From Amblyornis subalaris (taxonomy: Eukaryota; Chordata; Aves; Passeriformes; Ptilonorhynchidae), in contig JACAXG010000068.1 in the NCBI GenBank assembly GCA_018881555.1, positions 2,260,198 through 2,324,197 on the forward strand: a stretch of DNA of 64,000 nucleotides. Reading direction: 5' to 3'. The position numbers were made by a program, and so were the translations under genes. Positions 46,117 through 58,584 of the stretch are shown piece after piece. The notes under the pieces are model-generated. The model worked only from the letters and a program-made list of their open reading frames with translations. It made no database searches and was not told the DNA's origin. How positions within the stretch are numbered: the first letter of the stretch is position 1; each line of letters starts with the position of its first letter.

Positions 46117-48292
46117 CTGGGGGAGGAAGAGATAAGGAGAGAGAGATTAAGGCACACGTATTGCATACGGCATTCNCGTCCAGCCTCCGCTGATTAACGA
46201 CCGCAGCAAAGCCAAACAGAGGTGAGAGCTGAACTTCCTTTGCTTGGTGTTTAGCAATACACACAAGGCTGGGACTAAATCCCCTGGAGAATGGGGAAAG
46301 CTGCTGTCCAAACACACGAGAGGACGCAGGATCAACACTGTTTTCAACGCTGTCCCTCCGGTGACCTCCTACCTACACCACCTACCGTCCCACGCTTGTT
46401 CCAAGCTTCCCTGCAAGCTTGCACAGACACCCACCGCATTCACAGCCACCCAGGATGTCCCGAGCTCGGTGCACGTGTGCTCCAAGGACCTGGCACGGAC
46501 AGGAGCATGGCAGCTCCCACCACAGCAGCCCAAACCCAGCAGGTTTGTGCTCCCTACGCAAAAACCGGCACAGCTCCGTCTCCTGCGCTTCAGCAACAAA
46601 CAACTCACAGGGCTGAGNCCCCCTTTTCCTGCCCAGACCAGATTTTTCAGCTGTGAAACAACACAGAGTGTCCTGGGAAACCCAAGCACATGGAATTTTC
46701 TTGCCACCCTGCTGATTCATTCATGCGCAGCTGAAGNCCCAGACTGGCCTCGTTCAGCCTTCAAACTCTCTCTGTGCAGAAAGCTGTGAGGTTCTCGTCA
46801 CTTCANAAAACAGTGCCTCTCCTAAAATGAGTTATAATTGTCTTCAAAGAGTTCCAAGCCATTCAAACCCTGCTATACATATTTTTCAAAGACTTTAAAA
46901 AAAAAATGGTGTAAGTGGAACACACTTATGAGAACACCTCAATGGTTCCACACATGAATACAAAAATTAAAGGAGATGGAACACTAACTGTGGGTGGTTT
47001 GAGAAACACCCATGAACAGCCACCACCACCAAACACAGGCCAAAATTCCTTTCTAGTTTCATTAAAAAAAAAAAAAAGGCAGATTGAGTCTTACACCTTG
47101 AAAACCATGACAACAAAACACCCACAAAATGCAGTTTAGCCTCCCAGCTCTAGGAGTCAAAAGCTACAGATGGCAAAATAGCTGGAAAGTTTTAGCCTCT
47201 TTCATTCCAAAAAGTCATTATTAGCAGTTCTGGCACTAACTTGCTTCAGTTATGAGAAGCATTTCAAGTCATAAAGGGCTAAATTTGAAGGTCTAACAAC
47301 TCAGAGACATTTGTTGTAGGCCATTCTGCACTCATATTTACACACGTGCGTGCACATCATGCTCACACCTTATCCTAACGTGCACAGGCAGCCCCTCTCT
47401 TCCAGAGGTCAGAACCAAAGCAATAGCCATCATCCCAGGAACATCTGGAGACAGCCACAGAGCTGAGAACAAGAATAAAAGGNTTTTGTCTGTTTGTTTT
47501 ACAGGAGCACAAATATGAAAGACTGAATTGAGCTATTCTGCCACCCAGCAGGCACGGACAGAGGTGATCTGCTTGTTTAGGCCCATCCTCACTTGCCTGT
47601 TTCTGGATATCCAAATGACACTTGAGATGCCGATTTATAGCCTGGTGGAACACTTAGACAGTCAGTCTAAGATTTTTGTTACCTGCATAGTTCATGTCCA
47701 ATGTTCTCAGTTCCATTACAGATGCCATCCCAAATTATTAGATCTTTTTTCAACTTTTTACTTCTATCTTTACCCATTAAGAGTTAAAAATTTAGATTGC
47801 ATCCCTCACATTAACTCTTCATCTTTAGTACTCCTCTCCATTTTCTCACATTCGCTGACAACCAATCTCATAAGATTAGATTTAAACAAAGCCACCTTGC
47901 TAGCATCAAAAAAGACTGTTCAATACTTTGCCATGAAATCTCACTAGGATTCTATTNCGAACCAGTCAACAGAACTCAGCACTTTCAACAGGAAACTAAG
48001 TGGAAGGAGGANTTCATATTATGTTGAGGGAGCTGGTTTTGGCCATATCAGTGTCAGAAACGCTGGCAGATGAACTTGCACTGAAGAAGAGTCTCCCAAT
48101 GTACTAAGGAACTGTCTTAAAACTCTCCTAACTGCTCCACTACAGCCCTTCAGCAGGCACAAAACAACTCTTCTTGCCTTCAGTTACTCCTGTGGNATCT
48201 AGTTTATACAGATTAAAGCAGCTCTGAAATGTACCTTTCCTTGGTGTTCAGCTTGGCTTAGAGCTGNCTCACATCATCTGCACGGATCAACA

Positions 48293-48352
48293 CCAAAAGA
48301 GAATTTAGGTTTGCAGCTCCGGCAGAACCTGCCCCAGACCCGAGCAGTTATG
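48293..48352 (+). repeat. Dispersed repeat, copy 2
   Basis: Second copy of the repeat at 19851-19912, same strand, 28 kb away and inside the probable first intron of ARHGAP40. The middle has diverged. Confidence 0.6.
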
Positions 48353-50727
48353 TGCTCTGTGGCAAGCCTGTGTCACACACGGCTGTGACAATCCCTTCCC
48401 CGTGCCTGACTGGAAAAAACAACACCATTTTAAGCCAACGTAAATAAAATCTTCAGCTCTTTCCAAAGGGTGGCTCTTGACTTAGATCTTCTGCATGCCT
48501 TACCCAGATTCCAGGCCCCGAACGCGAGTTTCAGTCCAGGAGATGTTACTCCAAGTGGAGGATTATTTATGTCAGGCATATTCCTGGTGGCCACCTGAGA
48601 AGGGTCACACTGTCCTTGCAGCCCAGGTTTCAGGCTACGGCCTTGCCAGCAGCAAGTTTGCATCTGCCTTCCATCCATATCAAGACTCTGGCACAGGTTT
48701 CTGGTGCAAGGACGTGGATTTGCCAGACAGCAGCAAACTGCTGCACCCCCTCCCACCCTGACTTGTGCTTCCTCACCACCCACGGTTATTTTACCTCCTT
48801 CCACAGCTGGAAATACAGATGTTCTCATACTGCTTGCACCAAAACCCCACCTCGCCACTCACACTAGAAACCTACCCTAGGAAAGCCATAACTGGGCTAC
48901 TTGTGTGTCAAACAAAAGCCATCCCAACTTTTTTCCCCAACTGGCCCATTTACTGGTGCACTAAACTTGCTTTCTCCACGTTGCAGGATGCTGATGTCAC
49001 ACAGCAGCTCCACAGGGCAGCAGCAGGACCCAAAGCCCACTCCACAAGTGCTGAACTAGAGCTCCTATCTCCCAGGACAACATAAAAGTCAGGCCTTCAC
49101 ATTTAGAAATTGCTTTGTTTTCTGGTCCGAGTTTCTTTTTTCCTTGAGCTCAGTGCACGGTGCCTTGCAGATCCAGCTGCCCAGGTGGAGGGCTAATTTT
49201 AGATTCAGTGCACCTAAAAGATTGTTCTTCCTCATTGCATTCCCGAGTCAACTGGAGGGCAGCCTGTGACGTGCAGGCACAGCAGCAGCTGAGATTGAAA
49301 GCAGAGATTGTTGGCTGAAAATGTTAATGGCTCCGTGCAACTGGGCAAAGAGTAGGTGGAATAATCAAGTTCACTCTGCTGCACTGCCAACGTAACAAAA
49401 AAGCATCAGGTTGTGAAGCTTTAAAAATTAACCCAACAAAAAGAAGACTGGCAGAAAGGCCTCGTTGGGACAACCATAAAGGAAGGGTGGAAAGATTGAC
49501 CATCTCAATGCAACCTTTTCCTCTTGTTTAAGGGCACAGCCAGGTTTAATGGGGCTCGAGATTCACCTGACACCTTCAGTCTAAGCTTGATTTCACAGTT
49601 TAATAACACAGCTATGAGAAATTAGACTGGCACAGACCTTATACAATTCATTTCCTTGTTGTTTCTTCTCCGTGTGGATCCCTGGAAGCCCTGCATGGCC
49701 TGGCTCAGTGATGGGGGCTCACTGATCCTGAGCNGGAAAACGCAGCCTCAGAGTCGTTTTTGATCTGTTCTTAGATACTGCCAACACCCTGCAAATGTGT
49801 TGCAAACACTCGTGTAATTCTTCACCCTCTTGAATATCAAAATAAAATAAACACTGTTGCTATGTTCATTCCAGGCTTGAATCATTCGCATGAGAGAGCT
49901 TCTCAAAGGACCTGGAGCTGCACGGACTACTTTTCTGCTTGCTCAACATCCCTCCCTCNTTGAAATACCTCTCTAGCAGATGAATAAATAAAAAGGTTTC
50001 TTCTCAAGCATTTCAAACAGACCAGGAGGCAACGAGTGCAAGCCAAGAAAATGGAATTACTTTAATACTGCTTCCAGAAAAACTAGGATGAGAAAAAGGC
50101 AACAAGAGCAGAAGAATTCAGGCAGGCAAGGCAGTCCTGCCACACAAGCAGCACTCAGTGTTTAAAGGCGTTTCCAAAGATCTGGAGCAAGCACAAAGGC
50201 ACACACGGAACAAAGAAAGAGATGGGAAGTCTGAATTAACCTCAAGAGCAAGTTGGGAGCAGCACACCAAGTCACAGAATCATTCATAACTANCCACACT
50301 ATGAGCATGAAACACACGCATCTTGAAAGGNAAAGAAAAAAAAANGAGATATTAGTTTATCAACTATTTGCAGTATTTTGAGAGATAAAGACACTTAGAG
50401 AACAAAACTAGCCTAATGTCACACCACTCACATCTCACCTGCTTTCAATTTATTTCAAGGTCAAAACCAACTGATGAGTGCAAAACCACAAAATTATAAG
50501 AAACAACAAAAAAGTCCATGCAGGAAAAAGGCCCTCCTCACATTGCTTCAGGTTCTTACCCTAAACAAGCACTTTAAACCTAAGTGATGAACTGTGTAGT
50601 TTATTCTGAAGAGAGAAAAAAAAATCACCTAAAGATCACAAAAGTCATGTAGTAGGATAAAGGCATCCAGAAATTACAGACAGTATTTGAAAAACTGAGA
50701 AAATCCTGAAGCACTAAGTCACATAGA

Positions 50728-50753
50728 TTTTTTTTTTTTTTTTTTTTTTTTTT
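50728..50753 (-). repeat. Poly(T) tract bounded by an 8-base direct repeat
   Basis: T26 on the plus strand (poly(A) on the minus). ACATAGAT occurs at 50721-50728 and again at 50754-50761, directly on either side. Confidence 0.85.
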
Positions 50754-51957
50754 ACATAGATATAGCTATAGATATTTTGCTTACTGGAGGTTTATATCTC
50801 AGTCTATCAAAGTTAACGATGCAAATATAAGAACAGGTTCCTGTATGGAAGAAGTCAATCTACTCATTATCAAAATCTTACATGAAACACTCATCATCAG
50901 CTATTTCATNCAGACACACAGAACTACACAAAACTATTCCTGGTACAGAGAGCAAATTTATCCAGGAGATGCCTCACCAACAAAAATTCCACAACTTTTC
51001 TATCAAAGGTCTAAACCAGAAGAAAGCCCTACTGCAAATCTTTAAAGCCTGGCTTAGTTACCCTTACAATCCCTCAAATTTTGTACACAAACACCAATAC
51101 TAATTCCTCCCTTCTCCCCACATCAATATATAGGAAAGGACTACTCAAGTTTACTCCTAGGAGAAAATGGAAAGCACATGGCTGGGTCGGATTCCTTAGA
51201 CCAGACCATAAAAGCAAAGAGANACTAATTAACAAATCACTGCAGCAGCCATGAACAGTAACTTACCCAACAGACTCTTACCAGGCTTTACTTTCTCTGG
51301 CTTAACTCAACCAAAGCAGCTGAAGAGCCAGAATCAAAGCCATCTTAGCAGCAGTCTGCCACTGCTGACATACATCTGCATATCTCTGACCAGACATTTG
51401 CTCACATTCTTAATAGTTTCACTGAGAGCATCCCCCGTGAGAAGCCACAGTGCCTTTAGCCCAGGCTATTTCACCCAGCACTGCTTCCAGCCACCACTTA
51501 ATGTTGCCATTAAGGCGTTTTATCAAGGACTTTGCACATGTGGCACAGNTGAAGGTCTGTCTCTACAGCACCAGCAGGAATAGCTAAGATGTCACTACCA
51601 CAATTTGCTAATAAGATTACAGCTTGTTTTCAGTAACACAGCAATCAGCTCATCAAGATCTTCCATTATGCAAGCAGCTCAGGGAGCAGCGTCATTTCAG
51701 GTTGTTTGGAAGAAGCCTGTTCTGCAAGTGATAAAGAGGACGTGCCACGTCGTGCTGTGCGNGTGGAGTAATTCCTACCAGCTCCAGCTATCCCCCAGCC
51801 CAACGAGAAGGCACAGCCTCACCTCCTGTCCTGGCATCCTCAGGGACACCAGAGAAAGAAAGCAGCAACCCTTTGCCCAGAGCTGTGTGGAGTGAAAGAC
51901 GTGAATCCTGCTTCAGCTTAGCACCTCCGATATTTTCTGGGCTGGACACAAACTCCA

Positions 51958-52122
51958 GAGGGTGGCAAGGCCCCGGCACAGGTTGCCCAGAGAAGCTGTG
52001 GCTGTCCCATCCCTGGAAGTGTTCAAGGCCAGGCTGGACGGGGCTTGGAGCAACCTGACCTGATCATGGAACCTGATGATCTTTAAGGTCCCTTCCAGCC
52101 CAGACCATTCTGTGATTCTGTG
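51958..52122 (+). mobile_element. CR1 LINE 3' fragment
   Basis: GGCACAGGTTGCCCAGAGAA, CATCCCTGGAAGTGTTCAAG and CCATTCTGTGATTCTGTG. An internal deletion or divergence follows GAGCAACCTG, where the usual GGTGTCCCTGCCC segment is missing. Confidence 0.92.
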
Positions 52123-55100
52123 TTACCTCCACCACCNCACTGGATCTTTTAACCAAAGCACAGGTTGTAACTTACCCAACAATAAGTGTCTCTATCAAAG
52201 TATTTCAGGGCAAAGAGACTCCATCTCATATTCTTTGTCTCAGGCCTTCATCTGGAATAGATTTGTCTCTACTCTGTCTAGTAAGGGGCTAAATAAACAA
52301 GCTAAGGAATAGGCAAAGTTGCTTTTAATTACAGATCAGCCTGGAGGCCTCTCAGACCGAAACTCTGAGCAGAACAAACACAGGATTGATAACCCCATGC
52401 AGATACAGCCAAATTAAAAATATTCAAAGCCATGTTTAGCTTAGGCTATTAGCTGGGTATCTGTCCCATCACACCAGGGTTTGTTTTGGCCTCGGAAGAC
52501 ACAAGCCATCCTCTCTGTGCATGGTTTTGTGTCTGACTGTAAGGTCACTGCGGACGAGCCCGTTGTTCACTTTCCCCACATTAGCAGGGTAAGCCAAACA
52601 GGAAAGGGTTTTCATCCAAAGGAAATCCTGCTGGGAGAAAGGGGTACCTGGCCAAAACAAATCTTTAGTAGTACTGGGATCTTTAATGCGACTGTGAATT
52701 AATAAGGCTGATCTACAGGACAATTAGATGAAAATCATTAATTAAAAGGTGGCATTCCTAACCCTATTTCCATCTCCACTGGATCCAGGTCCNCTTAAAC
52801 ACACAGGCAACTTTGTCCATCCAGTTCGCACAAGGACCTGGTCCTCCATTCAAATTCCACCTATGGGTATGGCACCAGGATCCCAAACCCCTCAGCCCAG
52901 CTGGCATGGGGCTGCAAACCCCACAGCCCAGTAGCTCCCACCTCTTGTCCTCGCCCACTCCCCCTGCTCCGTACAGAGGCTGCCCTGGGCAGAGCCCAGG
53001 GATTCCCACGGAGAAAGCGGCAGGCAGGGAATCACTGCCCTTCGGTGACTCTGCTGTCACAGCCCCGAGCACACTCTGCCAGGGATTTTGCCGAGGCCGG
53101 GATGAGTCAATCCCTCCCAGTCACTAAACACATCCTCAAAAGGCGCTACCGTTACCTCAGCCGAGGCACCTTTACTGCCCTGCGGTCCCTGCTGTGACTC
53201 CAGGCGGGATGCTCAGCCTGTGTGCGCCTCAGACACCCAGCTTAGGGACAAAGGGCTGAGGGAACACTTGGCTGCCAGAGGAAAGGCTGCCAGCGTGTTT
53301 GAATCCTCCATAAACAGGCTGTNAACTTATTTCTTGTGTGATCATTCATTAACGCAAAGGCTTTTTACTAAAGCAGGTTCACACGTACTAAATACTTGTC
53401 CTACAACTTCTTAATTGTTGAACTGGGAGTACATCAGGATGATAGAACTCATCCCTATTTCTTCTTGTAGCCCATTCCACCACCTGTCCCTGCATTGAGG
53501 CACAGAATGAGTAATCCAAGTTGTTGCTCAGCTGTATGAGAAGAGCCAGGAGATGCTGAAGAGGTCACAAGAGTGACTTGCTGAGCAGCACAAAGGAAGG
53601 AGGGGTTCAGAGGTGTGCTGGAATCCAGCTATGCTTCACTCCTGAGAGGTGTAGGGATGCAGGAAGGCAGGGAGGAGTCATAAGCTCCTTGTGTNGATTT
53701 CTCAGGGAAGAGTTATTACACATAACACAGAGTGCTTGGCTNTTACCTTGCCATGAAAAAACCCTCGTTGGGGTTTATAACTACCTCTGTAAGCTGTAAC
53801 TGCAGTGTCACCAGCCAGCCCAGGGCCACCAGCCCTGTCCGTGAGCCACCTCAGGTGCCACGAGCTTTAAACGCCGAGAGGAGGAGCAGGAGGGAGGGAG
53901 AGCTGGCTCAGCAGTGGCTTTTCCTCAGTGTTGTTTTGGAGCCATGACACCACCTCCAGCCCCGTGCAAGCCAGCAGGAATCTTACTGGGAACTCAGTGA
54001 GCATGTCACAGTCGCTGATCAAAAATAAACACTGATTACAGTCAATTAATTAGAAGACCANGGTGGCATATCATAGCTCCGTCATACAGGGAGGTTTTAG
54101 GTCAATCCTAGGAGAAAGGCTTGGTTACACANGTACACACAGGACACATCTCACCCGTGGCGAGTCCCAGCCGAACAGGTAGGAAGTGTCACTTGGCTGG
54201 AGTTCAATGTTTTGGGCAAAGTTGGTGAGCAAGTTTGAGGTTCCTGCTGTAGCACCTCTCCAGAGCTGACCACAGAGGTGTTCTGGCACCAGCGCTGACA
54301 CTGGAACCCAACCAACTCGTTTGGCAAAAACTGTAAGCTGTTAACAAATATTTTGATTTTTATCAAAGAAACCTTGCAATACTCAAGGTTTTAAACTCGT
54401 TCTCTTACACGTGGGTAATTTTAAAGTAATTTACCATATTATTCCTGTGTCAGTTCCCCTACGATTATTATTTTTTTTTTTTTACATCTCAAACTTTGCC
54501 TGGGGTCTTTTAAGATTTCCTGTCTTGCACCGAACACACAATGCCAAATCAGACTAGAAAAAATGAGAACTCAGACACACAAAAATGTGAGCTGTGATTA
54601 AAAGCAAATCACTGTCAGAACATTCACACAAATCCACAGATTTCAATCAAAACAGCAAGGAAACATTCTAAAACCTGATGTAACTTCTAAGCTGATGCAA
54701 ATACAGATTAGATGAAGTCTTAAGTCATGTAATGTCCAGTAAGCACACAAGCAGAATAGTGTTTGTCAAGCAAAGTAGTTCACATTTCAGTTCTACCCCC
54801 TAGTACTTGTGTTTCGTGTGATATTTACAAATAAGCAGCTCGTACCATCATATATTTCCACAAATCCCTGGACAGCTCTCAAACCCAAAGCAGGTTACCA
54901 CTGTATCCCAAGGAAATGTTTTAACTCCGCAGGTCCCACTTGCCGAGCTTGCTGCACTCAGCCCAATTACAGAGCACGAGAAAAAACACAGGGGATTTTC
55001 GCAGGCTTAGCACGAGGGAAAAAAGGNGGGGATTTTCAAAGGTTTCATTTCAGGATCAAGGCACTCCGAGGACTATTTCAAGAGCGTACAACAGCCTGCT

Positions 55101-55169
55101 CCCCTCTAGAAATTCACCTTGCTCCCACCCACCCTGCCCCGGGTGCTGCCTTAGGCACAGGAGCATCGG

Positions 55170-55565
55170 CGATGACCGCGCAGCCCACGGTACCTGCTGA
55201 GCAGCTGGGCACAGCTGGCTGCCCGGGCAGGGGCCAGCACCACCCGCGACCTGCCCATGCCGCTCCTGGCCGTCCTGGAGCCACGCGTGCCGCGCTCGTC
55301 CATGTCCACCTGGNGCGGCGGTCGGTCCGTCCGTGCCCCTCCGCACGCTGCCGGGAACGAGGAGCCTGTCACCCGCGAGGTGCCGGCCGCGGGAGCATCC
55401 TCTCCTCCCTCCCCGCGTCCCCCCGGCCCGGCAGAAGGGCCAATAAATCCACCCGAGCCTTCCGGGCAGCCGTGCCCGGGGCTGGAGGACACAGCCCGCA
55501 GCCGGAGAGAGCAGAAAATAGCAAGGAGCTCCTTCCGAGGCCGGGCTGAAGCTCAGCCTCGCTAA
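55170..55565 (-). promoter_or_regulatory. CpG island, candidate ARHGAP40 promoter
   Basis: A sharply bounded GC-rich block with many CpG dinucleotides in otherwise AT-moderate DNA, about 9 kb upstream of the first certain coding exon. Its place and the candidate exon inside suggest the main promoter of the minus-strand gene. It could instead serve a gene on the plus strand, but no plus-strand exon was recognised to its right. No TATA box is evident. Confidence 0.5.
55194..55303 (-). CDS. Candidate 5' coding exon of ARHGAP40 (N-terminal extension)
   Basis: Within a CpG island, an ATG at 55303 (G at -3, G at +4) opens 36 codons beginning MDERGTRGSR. It ends at the donor GTACCG with two bases over. 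Joined to the acceptor at 46117, these two bases plus C make Ser, and the frame runs through seven more codons into the Met at 46094. This would give a 670-residue protein. The frame is also open upstream to another ATG at 55492. The fit of phase and location is suggestive, but one in three chance matches would fit, and I do not recognise the peptide. Confidence 0.35.
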
Positions 55566-56351
55566 ACATTAAGCCTCGGCCACGTGAAAAAAGTCACTCC
55601 CAAACGCAGCCCTAGGAAGGAGGAGTCAAGCAGCCTGTTTGCTCCTTGAAATTGAACTTCAGGAGAACATCGAGAAAAAGCACAAAATATCTGCCTGGGG
55701 ACTTGGGGAGGGCAGAAGGAAAAACTCTGAGTGCTTATTAAAAAAGCAATTCAGCGTTTCTCGCCGTAGTTGAGCAGCGAGTAAAGCCCAGCTGGATGTA
55801 AGGCACTGGTGTTGAAAGAGCAGTGTAAACTCATAACACCCTCAGAGAATATTTTGCAAGATCCAGATTATTCTTTAAAAATCTCATCAACAAGCAACGC
55901 ACAAGAGAGCAAAAGGTTAAAGCCATGGGATCCCCTGTAGCCATTCCTGACAGGTTTTGTTCTTTCCCTTTTGTTTTCTCCACCAAACCTCCTTTCACAG
56001 TGTTTCTGCGACTCCCCTTTCTTCTGACATTTATTATTCATAATCCTGAAGGTAAAGGGATGAGTAATTTATGTAAGTTTTTTAGTGAAGGCTCACAAAG
56101 CTCATCCAGCACAAGTACCAATCCCACTCTCCGTTTCCCACATTCCCAATAAGGCTGGATCTACAGCCCAGCCTGCTCTGCCTCCCACAGCTTAAAGGGC
56201 AGCAGCAGCTATTTGAGGCAATCTCTCATAAAAGGATGCAAAGAGCCCACCCCAGTTTTGTTCCTTCTGACACAGCTATTTTTCCAACCACTGCTTCAGC
56301 CCAGCTGCTTTCTCCCCACCCTGCTGCTGAAGGAGCACTGCCCCACTGCCC

Positions 56352-56570
56352 ATGAAATGGTTGGGAAAAGACCTGAAGGACCATCCAGTTCCAACCCCCT
56401 GCCACTGGCAGGGACACCTTCCACTAGCCCAGGTTGCTCCAAGCCCTGTCCAACCTGGCCTTGGACACTTCCAGGGATGGGGTAGCCACAGCTTCTCTGG
56501 GCAACCTGTGCCAGGGCCTCCCCACCCTCACAGGGAACAATTTCTTCCTAGTATCCAATCATAAGAATTC
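56352..56570 (-). mobile_element. CR1 LINE 3' fragment
   Basis: Reverse orientation: CCATCCAGTTCCAACCCCCT, GGCAGGGACACCTTCCACTA, CAGCTTCTCTGGGCAACCTG, CCCACCCTCACAGGGAAC. The outermost 3' end is degraded. Confidence 0.92.
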
Positions 56571-58543
56571 ATCCAGTAATAAAGACCTCAGGAACACACA
56601 GAAAGCAAATTTAAAGAATTGTCCTGCTTTTATGCAGATAACACAGACAACAGCTGACACGGAAGAATCACCANTGTGTGTGAGCACACACACTGCCCAG
56701 GGAGTGAGACATGGGAGGGGAGAGCAACAAGATCATGTGCGAGAGAAGATGTGGCTGCTCTACTGTTTTTGTTTTTCCAAACTTTGAAAAGCTTTTTTTC
56801 CCCACCAGCCAGCACCCAGCCTTTCCAAACAGCTCCCAGCGAGCACACTTTGCCCTGAAACAAGGGCTTGGATTTCAGGCCATGCCTTCTCCTGCACATA
56901 AAATCACATCTAACCTGTCAGCACTGCACCTAGATGGGCACCACAGCCCACAACTACCTTTCTTTTGTCCTTCAGTTGTGTTCCTTGTCATTAAATTTCT
57001 TCTCATAACTCCAGCAGCCAGCTGCTCATCCTTTTTAATGGGTCAGTTTGCAGACAGAGGCTCCCAGACACTCACACCAGGCAGTTTCATCCTCACAGGT
57101 TTCTCATGCAGTGGTAATAACTCAGCCAGGCTTGTTGCACAACTGAGGCAAATTTAAAGCATCCAGATGAAGACAGAATTCTTTAAGAGCACATTCAGCT
57201 TTGATTACTCACACAAAGAGTACACAAGCACTGCTGAAAGTTTCTGATCTCTGTGGATAATAACAGCTGCNCTACAGCCTTTCCCATCTTCACTCCTGTC
57301 TGGCCTTCGGTTATTCATGGTATTTGAGAGGAGTAATCTGTAAGTTTATCTCCTAAATTGTGCTTGTGAGAAAAGAGGTGGGGGAATAGAACACGAGGCC
57401 AGCTGAGTCTGCATTTTCACACAGAGTGAATCAGGATAAATATTCCAACTCCGGTTTCGAGCTCTCCAGCATGTTTCACGCTCCAGGACAGCCTTCCTGG
57501 CATCATTAGAGATGAGACAAGCTCACTAGGATGAGATTATCCTGATCACAGGAGCTGAATCTTACTCAAATATGGAGACAAAGAGACACACGATGCTCTC
57601 AGCAGCCAATTAGCTCCAATGAATCACGGGAACAGACCCAGCGCTGTTACCGTCACCACGCTGGTGCACAAGTTATTTCTGAAGGTATCTGCACATCCTG
57701 CCAAGCTGACATGACTTGGCCTGACTTTTCCAGGATCAAAAGGACGTGGAAAAACATCCAACGTGCTTTTGGATAGCCAGGAATTCCAGCAGGCTGGAGA
57801 GCTAAAGACTGCAGGAACCCTCTGCCAGCCCACAGGGAGCCCCCAGCCTGGGAGAGCTGGCCCTGCACGGTGCCTGGCAGAGCTGGGCATCAATGCCTTC
57901 AGGCCGGCTTGAATGCAACGTCCACGAGCTGCATTGCAAGATCTGATGGCAGCATCACATTTTCCAAGCGTCCCCAAAGTAATTCGTTACCCTGGAAAAC
58001 GAATGCAAGTGACACTGAAATGTGAAGTGGAAAAACCTGGATGTAACCCAAACCCTTAACATGCAATTCCTGTTTCTCCAGCAGGCTTATTTTTAGGGTA
58101 CATAATATCAGGAAAGCCTGAAAATAGTTTATTCCACCTCAATCCCGCCACGAGAAAATCCTCGGGTAGTGCTACCTATCTGTCACACAGACCCTCCAAG
58201 ATTAAGAGATTATTACAGTTTCTGGAGTCACTGGGTTGGTGAGATGATCCAAGCCCCAGCTTGTTCCCAGCCTGGCAGGGAGCAGCAGCCAGGCTGTGGC
58301 CTGGGGCACGGTGTGAGCTGCACTTGGGGCTGGGTAAGGCAGCAGCTCCTGCAAAGCATCTGGCTCTGCTCTGCCCTGAGCTGGGAGAGCAAACCAGCAC
58401 CTCCCAGGAAAAGAGCTGCCCGGGAACAGCCCCAGCAACACTCAGGCCCTCAAAGTGCTTCCACTCATGACTTTACTGCACGAGATGAGAGCTAATTTGT
58501 CATCCTCCTGGGAGACATACAGGCACACCCACAGGAGTCAGGG

Positions 58544-58584
58544 TATCAATATATCAATATATATCAATATATATATCAATATCT
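58544..58584. repeat. AT-rich microsatellite (ATATATCA units)
   Basis: Interrupted tandem run of TATCAATA / ATATATCA units, about 40 bases. Confidence 0.85.

Larger units (their letters stand above)
46120..55193 (-). other. Probable first intron or upstream DNA of ARHGAP40
   Basis: No coding exon recognised. It holds one CR1 fragment (51958-52122), the poly(T) tract at 50728-50753, an A14 run (47064-47077), a T13 run (54471-54483) and one copy of a dispersed repeat (48293-48347). Longer open frames here lack splice support and recognisable motifs. Confidence 0.5.

Noticed and set aside
54809..55549. 246-codon plus-strand open frame, the longest in the window
   Set aside because: Its right part is the antisense of the CpG island, rich in Arg, Pro and Gly by composition. 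The left part is unrelated sequence with no motifs and no splice support.
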